Of a DNA stretch of 49,808 nt, positions 25,152 through 34,125 are shown piece after piece (position 1 is the stretch's first letter; every line of letters starts with the position of its first letter). Position numbers and translations under genes: made by a program. The DNA comes from JAJYZP01 sp049964535 (GTDB taxonomy: Bacteria; Actinomycetota; Acidimicrobiia; Acidimicrobiales; Acidimicrobiaceae). Where the stretch lies: assembly GCA_049964535.1 (NCBI GenBank), contig JBMFXG010000001.1:1-49808 (forward strand), given 5' to 3'. The notes under the pieces are model-generated. The model saw only the letters and a list, made by a program, of their open reading frames with translations. It was not told the DNA's origin and did not search any database.

Positions 25152-27750
25152 CCAGAGAGAGCCAGTATCGATCATCATCGATGGATCGGCGGTCGATGCG
25201 GATCGGGGCGACCTTATCATCACGGCTGCGGAACGTTGTGGCATTCATATCCCTCGCTTCTGCTATCACCCTCGCATGAGGCCGGTCGCCTTCTGCCGCA
25301 TGTGTCTCGTAGAGGTGAAAGGTCCTCGTGGTTTCTCATTGCAACCGGCTTGCTTCGTTAACGTCGCACCGGATATGGAGATAGTTACCAACTCTGAGAA
25401 GGTCAAGAAGGCTCAAGATGGGGTACTGGAGTACCTACTCGCTAATCATCCTCTCGACTGTCCGGTCTGTGACAAAGGTGGCGAGTGCCCGCTCCAAGAC
25501 CAGACCCTCTCTTTCGGTCCGAGCGAGACGCGCTTTATCGAAGAGAAGCGTCACTATGCGAAACCAATACCGATCTCTGAGCTCATCCTGCTCGATCGGG
25601 AGCGGTGCATACAGTGCGATCGCTGCACGCGCTTTGCCGATGAAGTCGCCGGAGAGCCCTTGATTGAATTCATCGGAAGAGGTGCAAATATCGAGGTCGC
25701 CACCTTCCCTGACCTGCCGTTTCGCTCGTACTTCTCGGGCAACGTTGTTCAGATCTGTCCGGTCGGTGCGCTCACGGCGACGCCATATCGCTTTAAGGCT
25801 CGTCCTTGGGATCTTGAACAGGTCGAATCGACGTGTACCATGTGTGCTCTGGGCTGTCGAACGGTGGTTCAGTCCTCGCAAAATCAACTGACGCGATATC
25901 TCGGCGTCGACATTGAGAGTGTGAACCACTCTTGGCTCTGTGATAAGGGCCGTTTCAGTTTTGAAGCTATCAACTCAGGGCAGCGTCTCACGTCTCCGTT
26001 GGTGCGTAAGGGAGAGGGCTTCGTTGAGACCGGTTGGGCCGAGTCGCTTGGGAAAGTTGCCAAGGCGGTACGCGCCACGCTCGAGGGAGTGGGTCCCGAG
26101 TCGATTGCAGCGATCGGTGGATCGCATTGGACCAATGAAGATCTGTACGCTTGGGTGAAGTTGCTTAAGGGTACCTTCGGAACCGACTCTGTGGACTGCC
26201 AGCTTGACGATGGTCTCGATCCCGAGATCGTGGTTGGCACCGCAAAGGCGACGATCAACGAGGCACTGGCTTCGAAGCTCTTGATCGTGGTTGCCGGAGA
26301 TGTGCGAGAAGAGCTTCCAGTACTCTGGGTGAGACTGCGTGACGCGGTCCTTAATTACGGACTCAAGGTCATTGAGGTCAGCTCCCGAGCAACCTCGGTT
26401 ACGCCTCTGGCAGCAAAGTCGATTCGATACAGCCCTGGTCATCTCAGAGAGGCCCTTCAAAGTATCTCCTTTGCTGAACTAGCAGCAGAGATTGGGCTCG
26501 GCGAGATTGATCCTGAAGGTCGAAGTGTCACCGTTCTCGCCGGCCGTGGAAACCTCGCTGAGAACCAGGCTAACGTCTCGCTAGCTTTGGCCGAGTTCCT
26601 CCGATCTCGACCGCAGATGCGAGTGCTCCTGGGCCTTCGCCGATCGAACGTCGTTGGGGCGACGATGATCGGCCTGTCGCCAGGTCGACTTCCGGGACAA
26701 GAGCTCACGGCTCAGTCGACTGCGTTTGCTTCGAGGTGGGAACGTGTTCCGGAGGGTCGCGGTCGTAGGGCTAGTGAGATCCTTGAAGCTTGTCGTCGTG
26801 GCGAGATCGGGGTCCTCTTCTTGCTTGGTGCCGATCCGCTGGGAGATATGATCGATACTGAAGAGGTTCGAAGCGCTCTCGATAGCGTCGATCTCGTTGT
26901 GAGTCTCGACGGCTTCGCAACGTCGACCCACCCTCTCGTTGATGTCGTGCTACCCGTCGCGCTGGCTAGCGAGTACGAGGGTACGACGACCAATATCGAG
27001 GGACGTGTGTCCTTTCTTGGTCAGAAGCTTCTTCCTCCAGGGCTAGCGCGTCCAGCTTGGGATATCGCAGCCGAGCTCGCAGAGTACTGTGGGACTACGC
27101 TCGGGGTAAGCGATGCACGGGAGCTCTGGGAGGAGCTTACGGAGGTCTCACGCACGCATCGGGGGGTTCATCGATCCGTTGTCGAACGAGAGAGTGAAGG
27201 GATTGTAGTACCACTCGCTCGTGCGGCCGTCACGCCCACGGCAAGGTCTCGGCGTTTGGATCCGATTGCCACGCCAGGTATCTCCTCGGTGGAGACTCAG
27301 GCCCCGAAGCATGCTGCAACTGTCGTCATAGATGACGTTGATGTGGAACTCGTTACCGAGGACCTGCCCTCACAGTTGGCTACCGACATAGCTGGGCAAG
27401 AGACGCTCGCTAGCTCTGATCTAGCCGCAACAGAGCGAGGCATTTCACTGGTGGCCTACCGAAGACTCTACGGCGGCGGAGTGCATCTTGACAACTGTGA
27501 ACACCTGCGGCCTCTCGTGAATCACAGCGTTGTACGAGTTTCGCCGTCAACCGCATCGGGCTCTGACCTCGTCCACGGCGGCCGCGTGGTCTTGGTTCGT
27601 GGTGAGCAACGAAGTGCTCCCGTTGAAGTTTGCGTTGACGAGTCGGTCGCAGAGAATCTCGTCGAGGTCTCAATCGATTCGGTATCGAGAATTTTGAGCC
27701 TTGTGGACAGTCGCGCTAGCATGACTGCGATTCAATTGGAGAGAGCGTAG
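25144..27750 (+). CDS. nuoG: NADH-quinone oxidoreductase subunit G
   Basis: Largest peripheral-arm subunit (868 residues), a molybdopterin-oxidoreductase relative that passes electrons through several iron-sulphur clusters. Ligands in order: Cys40, Cys51, Cys54 and Cys70 ([2Fe-2S] N1b); His102, Cys106, Cys109 and Cys115 (N5); Cys155, Cys158, Cys161 and Cys205 (N4). CTMCALGC at 231-238 gives the additional cluster found in some bacterial NuoG. The C-terminal region beyond about 650 is weakly conserved. The TTG at 25144 overlaps the end of nuoF by 8 bases. It is the only start consistent with the family N-terminus (VSIIIDGSAV). Confidence 0.95.
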   Translation: MTDQREPVSIIIDGSAVDADRGDLIITAAERCGIHIPRFCYHPRMRPVAFCRMCLVEVKGPRGFSLQPACFVNVAPDMEIVTNSEKVKKAQDGVLEYLLANHPLDCPVCDKGGECPLQDQTLSFGPSETRFIEEKRHYAKPIPISELILLDRERCIQCDRCTRFADEVAGEPLIEFIGRGANIEVATFPDLPFRSYFSGNVVQICPVGALTATPYRFKARPWDLEQVESTCTMCALGCRTVVQSSQNQLTRYLGVDIESVNHSWLCDKGRFSFEAINSGQRLTSPLVRKGEGFVETGWAESLGKVAKAVRATLEGVGPESIAAIGGSHWTNEDLYAWVKLLKGTFGTDSVDCQLDDGLDPEIVVGTAKATINEALASKLLIVVAGDVREELPVLWVRLRDAVLNYGLKVIEVSSRATSVTPLAAKSIRYSPGHLREALQSISFAELAAEIGLGEIDPEGRSVTVLAGRGNLAENQANVSLALAEFLRSRPQMRVLLGLRRSNVVGATMIGLSPGRLPGQELTAQSTAFASRWERVPEGRGRRASEILEACRRGEIGVLFLLGADPLGDMIDTEEVRSALDSVDLVVSLDGFATSTHPLVDVVLPVALASEYEGTTTNIEGRVSFLGQKLLPPGLARPAWDIAAELAEYCGTTLGVSDARELWEELTEVSRTHRGVHRSVVERESEGIVVPLARAAVTPTARSRRLDPIATPGISSVETQAPKHAATVVIDDVDVELVTEDLPSQLATDIAGQETLASSDLAATERGISLVAYRRLYGGGVHLDNCEHLRPLVNHSVVRVSPSTASGSDLVHGGRVVLVRGEQRSAPVEVCVDESVAENLVEVSIDSVSRILSLVDSRASMTAIQLERA

Positions 27751-27752
27751 CG

Positions 27753-29051
27753 ATGCCCCCATTTCTTTTTGGCACTGTAGGTCTGCATTGGGCAGGGCTC
27801 ATTATCATCGTTGTCAAAGTCGTTCTGGCCTTTGTGCTCTTACTCGTGACCGTCCTGATGACGATCTGGTTTGAACGTAAGGCCATCTCGGATATGCAGA
27901 ATCGAATCGGTCCAAATCGAGCTGGACCGTTCGGTCTTCTTCAATCTCTAGCCGATGGTATCAAGCTCTTCTTCAAGGAGGACCTGGTGCCGGATCGATC
28001 CGATCGATTTGTCTTTAAGCTTGCACCGTATCTCTCAGTAGTGCCAGCGTTCATCACCTTTACCATCGTTCCCCTTGGTGGCATTGTGACGGTCTTTGGG
28101 AATCGAACCGAGCTCCAAGTAGCAGACCCGTCGATCGGAATCTTGCTCCTTTTGGCAATGTCGTCGGTTGCGGTCTACGGCGTAATGCTGGCGGGTTGGT
28201 CGTCAGGATCGAAATATCCTCTCTTGGGCTCGGTGCGAGCCTCGGCGCAGATGGTCTCGTACGAGGCCGCCATGGGACTTTCCATCGTTGCCGTTGTTCT
28301 TGTGACCGGCTCGTTATCGACGAGGACGATCGTCGATGCTCAGACCGGCTTACTCTACGGGTTTCTTCCGCACTGGAACATTCTTCGCCTCGGCATCGTG
28401 CCGTTTCTTATTTTTTTGGTGGCGGCAACGGCCGAAACCAATCGACCACCATTCGATCTCGTTGAGGCAGACTCCGAGCTAGTGGGCGGATTCAATACCG
28501 AGTACTCGTCGATTCGCTTCGCTATGTTCTATCTCGCCGAATATATGAATACCGTCACGATGTCGGCCGTGATCGTCACACTCTTCTTTGGCGGTCCAGA
28601 TGGTCCAGATCCATCGGTACTGCACTGGCTGTGGCCTATTGTCTGGTTCGCGCTGAAGACGATCGTCTTTGTCTTCTTCTATATCTGGCTACGAGCGGCG
28701 TTACCGAGACTCCGTTACGACCAGCTCATGGATCTTGGCTGGAAGGTTTTGATCCCCGCCTCCCTAGCATGGCTTTTGGTCGTGGCAGCTATGCAGATTA
28801 ATCGTGGCCTTGGGATTGCAGTGGTCGCGCTCTGTCTTGTTGGTGCTGCGGTTCTTGCTCGGGCGCTTTCGGTTTCCAGTGCTCGGAGTCCAGCGCTTGG
28901 GCTCGCACCAGATCCGAGCGGAGCGGCGAGCCAAGAGCTCTCGAGAGGTAAAAACGAGCCGTGGACGACCAAGAGTAGCTCTGAACCTTCCACGAAGGTT
29001 GTTCGTCGACTACCCTCTCGGGGCTCGAGTTTCACCGGTGGAGAGGACTGA
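27753..29051 (+). CDS. nuoH: NADH-quinone oxidoreductase subunit H
   Basis: Membrane subunit with about eight helices that links quinone reduction to proton pumping. WFERKAISDMQNRIGPNRAG and GLLQSLADGIKLFFKED near the N-terminus, then ETNRPPFDLVEADSELVGGF with FNTEYSS, are invariant family blocks. At 432 residues it has an additional hydrophilic C-terminal tail of about 60 residues rich in Ser, Lys and Arg, a feature seen in other actinobacterial NuoH. It starts 2 bases after the nuoG stop. Confidence 0.97.
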   Translation: MPPFLFGTVGLHWAGLIIIVVKVVLAFVLLLVTVLMTIWFERKAISDMQNRIGPNRAGPFGLLQSLADGIKLFFKEDLVPDRSDRFVFKLAPYLSVVPAFITFTIVPLGGIVTVFGNRTELQVADPSIGILLLLAMSSVAVYGVMLAGWSSGSKYPLLGSVRASAQMVSYEAAMGLSIVAVVLVTGSLSTRTIVDAQTGLLYGFLPHWNILRLGIVPFLIFLVAATAETNRPPFDLVEADSELVGGFNTEYSSIRFAMFYLAEYMNTVTMSAVIVTLFFGGPDGPDPSVLHWLWPIVWFALKTIVFVFFYIWLRAALPRLRYDQLMDLGWKVLIPASLAWLLVVAAMQINRGLGIAVVALCLVGAAVLARALSVSSARSPALGLAPDPSGAASQELSRGKNEPWTTKSSSEPSTKVVRRLPSRGSSFTGGED

Positions 29052-29054
29052 GAC

Positions 29055-29738
29055 ATGGGAATTTTCGATGGCCTCAAGGGCTTCAAGGTCACGCTGAAAC
29101 AGATAGCTGAGCCGAGGGTAACAGGACAGTACCCAAAGGTGAAGCGACCGAAGCCGCCGCGCTTTCACGGTCGCCATGTGTTAAATCGCTATGAAGACGG
29201 CATGGAAAAGTGCATTGGCTGTGAACTCTGCGCGGCGGTCTGCCCAGCTCGCTGTATTCACGTTCGGGGTCGAGATAACTCCCCTGATGATCCCGTTTCA
29301 CCGGGCGAGCGATTCGGTTACGTCTACGAGATTAACTATCTTCGCTGTATTCACTGTGACCTCTGCGTGGAGGCCTGCCCCACTGAGGCCATTACAGAGT
29401 CGAAACTGTTTGAGTTTTCATTTACCAATCGGCAGGATGCGATCTACACCAAGCATGAGCTGGTAGTGGATGACGAGGGCATGCCGCAACAACTTCCGTG
29501 GGAGGATTGGCGCGAGGGCGATGCGGACCTGACCTCTGGATGGATGCGCGCAACCGCCGCGCAAGGTCGTCCGGAGTTTGGAGGGGTCGTTCAATGGTCG
29601 AGTGAGCTCGGCTTCGGTGAGCGGGCGCCGGAGATGGGACAGAGCGAGTTGGAGGAGTCCAAGGCCTCCCCGGTCTTCTCGTTGCGGGATATTCTTGCAG
29701 ATAAGATCTTCATCCGACATGGTGGAAACGTGCGATGA
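29055..29738 (+). CDS. nuoI: NADH-quinone oxidoreductase subunit I
   Basis: Ferredoxin-like subunit of 227 residues with two [4Fe-4S] clusters (N6a, N6b). The first CxxCxxCxxxCP-type set is Cys53, 56, 59 and 63, and the second is Cys98, 101, 104 and 108. A long C-terminal extension follows the ferredoxin core. The ATG at 29055 is 3 bases after nuoH, and its stop overlaps nuoJ by 4 bases. Confidence 0.97.
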   Translation: MGIFDGLKGFKVTLKQIAEPRVTGQYPKVKRPKPPRFHGRHVLNRYEDGMEKCIGCELCAAVCPARCIHVRGRDNSPDDPVSPGERFGYVYEINYLRCIHCDLCVEACPTEAITESKLFEFSFTNRQDAIYTKHELVVDDEGMPQQLPWEDWREGDADLTSGWMRATAAQGRPEFGGVVQWSSELGFGERAPEMGQSELEESKASPVFSLRDILADKIFIRHGGNVR

Positions 29739-30364
29739 TGTTGGCGACGATTACCACCCCTGATCTCATTGTCTTCGTGGTCTCTGGCGCCGCAGCACTC
29801 GTTGGAGCGTTAGGTGTGATAACGCTGCGAAATCCGGTGCACGCAGCTCTGATGCTTGTGATGACTCTCTTTTCGATTGCGGTGCTCTTTGTCGAGGAGC
29901 AGGCTCAATTTCTTGCAGCGGTTCAAGTGATGGTCTATGCAGGAGCGATCGTGGTCCTCTTCCTGTTTGTCATCATGCTTCTTGGGGTGGACCAGAGTGA
30001 TAGTGGCGCCCGAGATGCGATCCGGTGGCAACGACCGGTTGCCTTTGTGAGCGGAGTCTTGATCCTCCTGGAGGTCTCTGTTTTGGCAAGAACGAGGTGG
30101 GCGACCGGTGCTCACTCTACAACTGCCAAGCTGACGGGAAGTGGTGCACACGTTTCGGAGCTCGCGCGTTCGGTCTTCACAACCTATCTGGCGCCCTTTG
30201 AAGCGACATCGGCCTTGTTGGTCATCGCTGTGGTCGGGGCGGTCGTGCTCTCCCGTACGAGCAGAAGTCGCTCTCCCGTGCGAGAAGCGGAGCGACCCGC
30301 AAGTGTTGGTGGCTCTGGAGCTGAAGAGGCCACGCTGGGATCGACTCCGGAGGTTCGGTCATGA
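29735..30364 (+). CDS. nuoJ: NADH-quinone oxidoreductase subunit J
   Basis: Membrane subunit of 209 residues with five predicted helices. ALVGALGVITLRNPVHAALMLVM is the family N-terminal region, and AAVQVMVYAGAIVVLFLFVIMLL contains the pi-bulge helix motif with the conserved Tyr and Gly. The C-terminal 30 residues are hydrophilic. Start and stop both overlap neighbours (ATGA), so I, J and K are translationally coupled. Confidence 0.95.
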   Translation: MMLATITTPDLIVFVVSGAAALVGALGVITLRNPVHAALMLVMTLFSIAVLFVEEQAQFLAAVQVMVYAGAIVVLFLFVIMLLGVDQSDSGARDAIRWQRPVAFVSGVLILLEVSVLARTRWATGAHSTTAKLTGSGAHVSELARSVFTTYLAPFEATSALLVIAVVGAVVLSRTSRSRSPVREAERPASVGGSGAEEATLGSTPEVRS

Positions 30365-30666
30365 GTGTTCCCGGAAGCTGGTACCTGATTCTCGCAGCGG
30401 TGCTGTTCTCGATCGGTGTCGTAGGAATCCTTACTCGACGAAATGTGCTGGTGATGTTTATGTGCGTCGAATTGATGCTGAACGCTGTCAATTTGACGTT
30501 TGTGACCTTCTCGCGCATGTTGAACGATGTCGCAGGACAGGTCGCGGTCTTTTTTGTCCTCGTCGTTGCTGCAGCCGAGGTCGTAGTGGGACTTGGTCTC
30601 ATCGTGGCCATCTTCCGGCGCAAGGCCAACGTGACCGCCGATGACCTTGACATTTTGAAGGGTTAG
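30361..30666 (+). CDS. nuoK: NADH-quinone oxidoreductase subunit K
   Basis: 101-residue MnhC-like membrane subunit with three helices. VLVMFMCVELMLNAVNL carries the conserved membrane Glu used in proton transfer, and VAAAEVVVGLGLIVAIFR the second buried Glu. The ATG at 30361 overlaps the nuoJ stop. Confidence 0.96.
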   Translation: MSVPGSWYLILAAVLFSIGVVGILTRRNVLVMFMCVELMLNAVNLTFVTFSRMLNDVAGQVAVFFVLVVAAAEVVVGLGLIVAIFRRKANVTADDLDILKG

Positions 30667-30670
30667 GTCC

Positions 30671-32572
30671 ATGCTTTCATTTCTTCCGCTGATCATCGCC
30701 CTTCCTCTAGCTGGATTCTTTGTGCTGTTGTTTTTCGGCCGACGGCTGGGTAACCCAGGAGCGGGGATCGTAGGATCGGTCGCCGTGGGCCTGAGCTTTG
30801 TGGCGACGGTGATCACCTACTTCGGTCTCCTCTCTCGAACGTCGAGGGATCGTGTCTTCGTGGACCATCTGTTTACGTGGTTCGCAGCCGGTCGCTTTCA
30901 CGTCGCAATCTCGTTCTACTTAGATCCTCTATCTATGACGATGGCACTCTTTGTAACTGGAATTGCGACGTTGATACACGTCTACTCCATTGGCTACATG
31001 AACCACGATCCGAAGTTTTCGAAGTTCTTCGTCTACCTCAACCTTTTTGTTTTCTCTATGGTCGTTCTCGTCCTCAGTGGGAATCTTCCCCTCACCTTTC
31101 TGGGCTGGGAGGGTGTGGGCGCCTGCTCGTACTTCTTGATCGCTTTTTGGCACGAGCGCCCGAGTGCGGCGAGTGCGGGCAAGAAGGCCTTCATTATCAA
31201 CCGTATCGGTGACTTCGGCTTTCTGATAGGGAGCTTCCTCGTCTTCAGCGCTCTTGGCACGATGAGCTACGTAGGTATCTTCCATCACGACTCGACTCTG
31301 TCTACGACGACCGCTACGGCGATAGCGCTGCTCTTCTTCGTGGGGGCAGTTGGAAAGTCGGCTCAGATGCCGCTCTACGTGTGGCTCGTCGACGCCATGG
31401 AAGGTCCAACGCCCGTTTCTGCTCTTATTCACGCAGCGACGATGGTGACCGCTGGTGTGTATCTCATGGCAAGGCTCAGTCCTATCCTCCACCTTGCCGC
31501 TTCGGCCTCTTGGGTCATAGCAATCGTCGGGGCTGCGACCGCCTTTATCGGAGCTACCTCTGCGACTGCACAGAGCGATATCAAGAAGGTCTTGGCATAC
31601 TCCACGGTCTCGCAACTTGGTTTCATGTTCCTAGGCATTGGGAGCCATGCTTACGTAGCTGCGATCTTCTTGATGATTACCCATGCGTTCTACAAGGCGC
31701 TCTTGTTCCTTGGGGCGGGATCGGTGATTCACGGCATGCATGACGAGCAAGACATCAAGAAGATGGGTGCTCTGCGACGCTTCATGCCAATTACAGCGGT
31801 AACTTTCATACTCGCTTGGCTCTCGATCGCGGGTGTGCCTCCTTTCTCTGGATTCTGGTCGAAGGGTGATGTACTGAGCGAGGCCTATGCGATGTCTCCA
31901 GTTCTCTGGCTCGTGGGAGTGCTTGCGGCGATCTTGACCGCTTACTACATGGGTCGCGAGGTCTTCTTGGTCTTCTATGGTCCGGCGCGATGGAAGGACC
32001 CAAAACTCGCTGGAGAGCGAGAACATGCAGAGGATCCGCACGAATCGCCAAAAGTTATGACTATTCCGCTCGTCATCCTCTGTGTTCTGGCAGTCTTTGG
32101 TGGGGCGCTCGATCTTCCCCTTGGCCATCACTTCACACTGCTCGAGAACTGGTTATCGCCGGTCTTTATCAAAGGTGGAGTAGGACTCCATCTCTCCTCC
32201 ACGTCGAAACTGGTTCTCGCTCTTGCAGATGCCGTCTTTGCGATAGTTGGCGTCTTGATCGCTGTTCGCCTCTGGTCGAAACGGTGGAATCAGCCTCAGT
32301 TGGAACCCTCTTTCTTGCGGGCGGGGTGGCACGTTGATGACATCTACGACGCCTCGATAGCGGTACCGTCTACCGTTTTGGCCACCGATCTCGATGAGAT
32401 CGTGGATAAGAAGATCATCGATGGTGCTGTCCTTGGCATCGGTGGAGCTCTCAGCCGGTTGGCTCAGGGTGGTCGTGCAATACAGAGTGGTTATGTGCGG
32501 AGCTATGCGCTCGTGATCTCGCTCGGGGTTGTTGTGCTGCTCGGCTACGTCATAACGCGAGCTGGTAGTTAG
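30671..32572 (+). CDS. nuoL: NADH-quinone oxidoreductase subunit L
   Basis: Distal antiporter-like proton-pumping subunit of 633 residues with about 16 helices. FLGWEGVGACSYFLIAFWHE, SALIHAATMVTAGVYLMARL and DIKKVLAYSTVSQLGFMFLG show the key Glu/Lys/His of the proton channel. The C-terminal lateral helix region with its final membrane anchor (ALVISLGVVVLLGYVI) is complete. The ATG at 30671 follows nuoK by 4 bases. Confidence 0.97.
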   Translation: MLSFLPLIIALPLAGFFVLLFFGRRLGNPGAGIVGSVAVGLSFVATVITYFGLLSRTSRDRVFVDHLFTWFAAGRFHVAISFYLDPLSMTMALFVTGIATLIHVYSIGYMNHDPKFSKFFVYLNLFVFSMVVLVLSGNLPLTFLGWEGVGACSYFLIAFWHERPSAASAGKKAFIINRIGDFGFLIGSFLVFSALGTMSYVGIFHHDSTLSTTTATAIALLFFVGAVGKSAQMPLYVWLVDAMEGPTPVSALIHAATMVTAGVYLMARLSPILHLAASASWVIAIVGAATAFIGATSATAQSDIKKVLAYSTVSQLGFMFLGIGSHAYVAAIFLMITHAFYKALLFLGAGSVIHGMHDEQDIKKMGALRRFMPITAVTFILAWLSIAGVPPFSGFWSKGDVLSEAYAMSPVLWLVGVLAAILTAYYMGREVFLVFYGPARWKDPKLAGEREHAEDPHESPKVMTIPLVILCVLAVFGGALDLPLGHHFTLLENWLSPVFIKGGVGLHLSSTSKLVLALADAVFAIVGVLIAVRLWSKRWNQPQLEPSFLRAGWHVDDIYDASIAVPSTVLATDLDEIVDKKIIDGAVLGIGGALSRLAQGGRAIQSGYVRSYALVISLGVVVLLGYVITRAGS

Positions 32573-32607
32573 GTGCCCCGATCCTTGCAAATACGAAAGC
32601 GGTTGTT

Positions 32608-34125
32608 GTGATGTTTCCGTATCTTGAGACTCTTGTCTTTCTACCGGCGGTCGTCGGTCTGGCGATCGCCGTAGCGCCGAAGACGGTGTCGCGGCAGGCG
32701 ATTCGCTACACGGCCCTCGTAGCGGTACTGGTCGAACTTGTGATCTCGGTCGTAATGATGTTTTCATTTCACCCTTCCTTGACTCGTTACCAGTTTGTGT
32801 CTTCGCACGCTTGGATCTCAAGCTTCGGGATTCGATGGTCGCTAGGTGTTGACGGCATCTCCCTCGTTCTGGTTCTGCTGACAACGGTCCTCTTCAGTGT
32901 TGCACTTTTCGGGGCGAATGAGCAGCGTGACCAGAAGGCCTTCTCGGCGTGGATGTTGATCTTAGAAGCAGCCTGTATTGGTAGCTTTGCTGCCCTCGAT
33001 CTCTTCGATTTCTTCGTACTTTTCGAGCTGACCTTGATCCCAACTTACTTCTTGATTGCAAACTGGGGTCTGGTCGGCCGCGGTAAGGCGGCGACGAAGT
33101 TCTTTGTATACACTTTCTTGGGCTCAGCTTTTCTTCTCGTTGGAATCGTGTCTCTCGTGGCTATCCATGAGGGTCAAACCGGGCACTTGACCTTCTCCCT
33201 GCAGCAGCTCCGTTCAACGATCATGTCGTCGATGACGGCAAAGTTCCTTCTGCTAGCTTTCAGCGCGGCCTTCATCGTCAAAGCTCCCCTGTTTCCTTTC
33301 CATACCTGGTCACCTGATGCCTATGCAGAGGCGCCGACCGCCGGAGTGGTTGTGCTCAGCGGCGTGATGGCAAAACTGGGGACGTACGGTCTTTTGCGCT
33401 TCGACCTCGAACTCTTCCCCCACGCTTCCCGTTCCTTCGCGTGGATCTTCCTTACCTTGGCCGTTATCGGCATTCTCTACGGTGCGATCGTTGCCGCTGG
33501 AGAACGAGACCTCTCGCGTCTCGTTGCTTACTCCTCACTCTCGCATATGGGCTTTATCGTTCTCGGTCTCTTTGCCTTCACCGCTGAAGGTCTCTCCGGT
33601 GGCGTATTGCAGATGTTTAATCACGGCATCTACACGGCGGCCTTATTCTTGTTGCTCGGGATGATCTACGAACGTCGTAAGACTCTCGATACCACCAAGC
33701 TGGCTGGGTTGCAAAAGCGCGCACCGATTATGGCGGGTGTCTTTATTCTCGTGTTGTTGGCATCGATCGGTCTGCCAGGCCTCAATGGTTTTGTTGGTGA
33801 GTTCCTTATTCTTCTCGGTGGATTCCTGGGTCATCGGTGGTGGGCAGTAGTCGGAGCAGTTGGTGTGATTCTCTCTGCGGTCGGTCTCTTGTGGGCGTAC
33901 CAGAAAGTCTTTCAACGTGCCGATGACACCGATCGACCTTTCCGAGATCTTCACTTGAAAGAGATCGTTACCCTTGCGCCACTCGTGTTGCTCATCGTGT
34001 TTCTCGGGGTCTATCCCCGCTTCTTCTTGGACCGAATCGATCCTTCAGTGCATGCGGTGCTAGGCGTACATCATGGAACAACACTCGTTGTGCAGAGCGC
34101 TCTCGGTAAGGCTGGTGGTAAGTGA
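32608..34125 (+). CDS. nuoM: NADH-quinone oxidoreductase subunit M
   Basis: Antiporter-like subunit of 505 residues with about 14 helices. FFVLFELTLIPTYFLI has the conserved Glu of helix 5. HTWSPDAYAEAPTAG, VLSGVMAKLGTYGLLRF with the buried Lys, and AYSSLSHMGFIVLGLF are also present. The GTG at 32608 is directly followed by an ATG, and either may be used. The 35-base gap after nuoL is the largest within the operon. The 3' end overlaps nuoN by 4 bases. Confidence 0.97.
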   Translation: MMFPYLETLVFLPAVVGLAIAVAPKTVSRQAIRYTALVAVLVELVISVVMMFSFHPSLTRYQFVSSHAWISSFGIRWSLGVDGISLVLVLLTTVLFSVALFGANEQRDQKAFSAWMLILEAACIGSFAALDLFDFFVLFELTLIPTYFLIANWGLVGRGKAATKFFVYTFLGSAFLLVGIVSLVAIHEGQTGHLTFSLQQLRSTIMSSMTAKFLLLAFSAAFIVKAPLFPFHTWSPDAYAEAPTAGVVVLSGVMAKLGTYGLLRFDLELFPHASRSFAWIFLTLAVIGILYGAIVAAGERDLSRLVAYSSLSHMGFIVLGLFAFTAEGLSGGVLQMFNHGIYTAALFLLLGMIYERRKTLDTTKLAGLQKRAPIMAGVFILVLLASIGLPGLNGFVGEFLILLGGFLGHRWWAVVGAVGVILSAVGLLWAYQKVFQRADDTDRPFRDLHLKEIVTLAPLVLLIVFLGVYPRFFLDRIDPSVHAVLGVHHGTTLVVQSALGKAGGK